This document shows positions 62,301-64,000 of a DNA stretch of 64,000 nucleotides, piece after piece. The DNA is from Nematostella vectensis (Eukaryota > Cnidaria > Anthozoa > Actiniaria > Edwardsiidae): contig NC_064036.1 of the NCBI RefSeq assembly GCF_932526225.1, positions 14,129,181-14,193,180 of the forward strand, in the 5' to 3' direction. The translations under genes and the position numbers were made by a program. The notes under the pieces are model-generated. The model worked only from the letters and a program-made list of their open reading frames with translations, was not told the origin of the DNA and made no database searches. Each line of letters starts with the position of its first letter. Within the stretch, counting starts at the first letter, position 1.

Positions 62301-64000
62301 AAGTACTCGGCACACTAACATTGTACCACTCACCAATACCCTAAGTACTAGGCACACTAACATTGTACCACTCACCAATACCCTAAGTACTACGCACACT
62401 AACATTGTACCACTCACCAATACCCTAAGTACTCGGCACACTAACATTGTACCACTCACCAATACCCTAAGTACTAGGCACACTAACATTGTACCACTCA
62501 CCAATACCCTAAGTACTCGGCACACTAACATTGTACCACTCACCAATACCCTAAGTACTAGGCACACTAACATTGTACCACTCACCAATACCCTAAGTAC
62601 TCGGCACACTAACATTGTACCACTCACCAATACCCTAAGTACTAGGCACACTACATTGTACCACTCACCAATACCCTAAGTACTAGGCACCCTAACATTG
62701 TACCACTCACCAATACCCTAAGTACTAGGCACACTAACATTGTACCACTCACCAATACCCCAAGTACTCGGCACACTAACATTGTACCACTCACCAATAC
62801 CCTAAGTACTAGGCACACTAACATTGTACCACTCACCAATACCCTAAGTACTAGGCACACTAACATTGTACCACTCACCAATACCCTAAGTACTCGGCAC
62901 ACTAACATTGTACCACTCACCAATACCCAAAGTACTCGGCACACTAACATTGTACCACTCACCAATACGCTAAGTACTAGGCACACTAACATTGTACCAC
63001 TCACCAATACCCTAAGTACTAGGCACACTAACATTGTATCACTCACCAATACCCTAAGTACTAGGCACACTAACATTGTACCACTTACCAATACCCTAAG
63101 TACTCGGCACACTTACATTGTACCACTCACCAATACCCTAAGTACTACGCACACTAACATTGTACCACTCACCAATACCATAAGTACTAGGCACACTAAC
63201 ATTGTACCACTCACCAATACCATAAGTACTAGGCACACTAACATTGTACCACTCACCAATACCCCAAGTACTCGGTATACTAACATTGTACCACACACCA
63301 ATACCCTAAGTATTAGGTACACTAACATTGTACCACTCACCAATACCCTAAGTACTAGGCACACTAACATTGTCCAACTCAACAATACCCTAAGTATTAG
63401 GTACACTAACATTGTACCACTCACCAATACCCTAAGTATTAGGTACACTAACATTGTACCACTCACCAATACCCTAAGTACTAGGCACACTAACATTGTC
63501 CAACTCAACAATACCCTAAGTATTAGGTACACTAACATTGTACCACACACCAATACCCTAAGTATTAGGTACACTAACATTGTACCACTCACCAATACCC
63601 TAAGTACTAGGCACACTAACATTGTCCAACTCAACAATACCCTAAGTATTAGGTACACTAACATTGTACCACACACCAATACCCTAAGTATTAGGTACAC
63701 TAACATTGTACCACTCACCAATACCCTAAGTACTACGCACACTAACATTGTACCACTCACCAATACCCTAAGTACTCGACACACTAACATTGTACCACTC
63801 ACCAATACCATAAGTACTAGGCACACTAACATTGTATCACTCGCCAATACCCTAAGTACTAGGCACACTAACATTGTACCACTCACCAATACCCTAAGTA
63901 CTCGACACACTAACATTGTACCACTCACCAATTCCATAAGTACTAGGCACACTAACATTGTACCACTCACCAATACCCTAAGTACTCGGCACACTAACAT
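56365..64000 (-). repeat. 42-bp satellite-like array, about 180 units, runs off the window
   Basis: Unit on the + strand: ACTCACCAATACCCTAAGTA then CTAGGCACACTAACATTGTACC. It is uninterrupted for 7.6 kb with point variants (AGG/CGG/ACG/AGGTAC at one site) and rare one-base deletions (e.g. near 62653). On the minus strand every unit contains ATTGGTGAGTGG, a good 5' splice-site match. Since 42 is divisible by three and the unit lacks stops, the minus strand is open for up to 1539 codons; I do not treat that as a gene. Confidence 0.97.

Noticed and set aside
56352-64000. Minus-strand open frames of up to 1539 codons (LVSGTMLVC repeats)
   Set aside because: They are the translation of a 42-bp tandem repeat without stop codons; frame changes at single-base deletions and no start, domain or codon bias supports a gene.

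Overview
The window looks like nuclear DNA of an anthozoan cnidarian, probably a sea anemone. The host genes are intron-rich and lie in AT-rich DNA. The receptors and secreted proteins are of metazoan type, and the inserted virus-like transposon carries a gene set I associate with cnidarian Polintons. The species is an inference, because no rRNA or mitochondrial marker is present.

Layout. (1) 1-16.0 kb: the 3' half of a condensin-II subunit D3 gene (NCAPD3, + strand). I could place 21 exons whose phases all agree, ending at a stop at 15734. (2) 17.0-17.9 kb: a single-exon class A GPCR (-). (3) 18.2-20.9 kb: AT-rich non-coding DNA with an old internal duplication. (4) 20,870-35,116: one Polinton/Maverick of 14,247 bp, bounded by a 6-bp target duplication (TCTTAG). 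It has long inverted repeats and carries integrase, packaging ATPase, major capsid, minor-capsid-like and membrane proteins, a zinc-finger protein and a 1284-residue replicase. (5) 36.5-41.9 kb: a nine-exon gene for a secreted CUB-domain, mucin-like protein (+). (6) 42-50 kb: minisatellites, a segmental duplication and nested inverted-repeat elements. (7) 50.3-51.8 kb: a two-exon neuropeptide-type GPCR (+). (8) 52.3-55.2 kb: a C-type lectin gene (-) with a damaged middle exon. (9) 56.4-64.0 kb: an uninterrupted array of a 42-bp unit.

The most unusual signal is a pattern shared by three unrelated host genes on both strands. Many of the minisatellites begin exactly at an exon-intron junction, and the repeat unit contains a copy of that junction: the last exon bases plus the GT donor, or the acceptor AG plus the first exon bases. 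Introns therefore begin (or end) with 2 to about 90 tandem splice sites. In NCAPD3 one intron starts with 40 donors spaced 24 bp apart, and the exon's reading frame stays open through 35 of them. Another repeats an 11-codon exon tail in frame. The larger 42-bp array also carries GTGAGT in every unit on the minus strand.

Within the Polinton the genes form a virion-like module (capsid, ATPase, membrane proteins) flanked by the replicase and integrase. Capsid, ATPase, integrase and replicase frames are intact. Several accessory genes carry one-base shifts, a stop codon or no ATG. I found no recognisable adenovirus-type protease, and the replicase architecture (protease-like region, degenerate family B polymerase motifs, SF1 helicase, HNH) is not the usual Polinton PolB.
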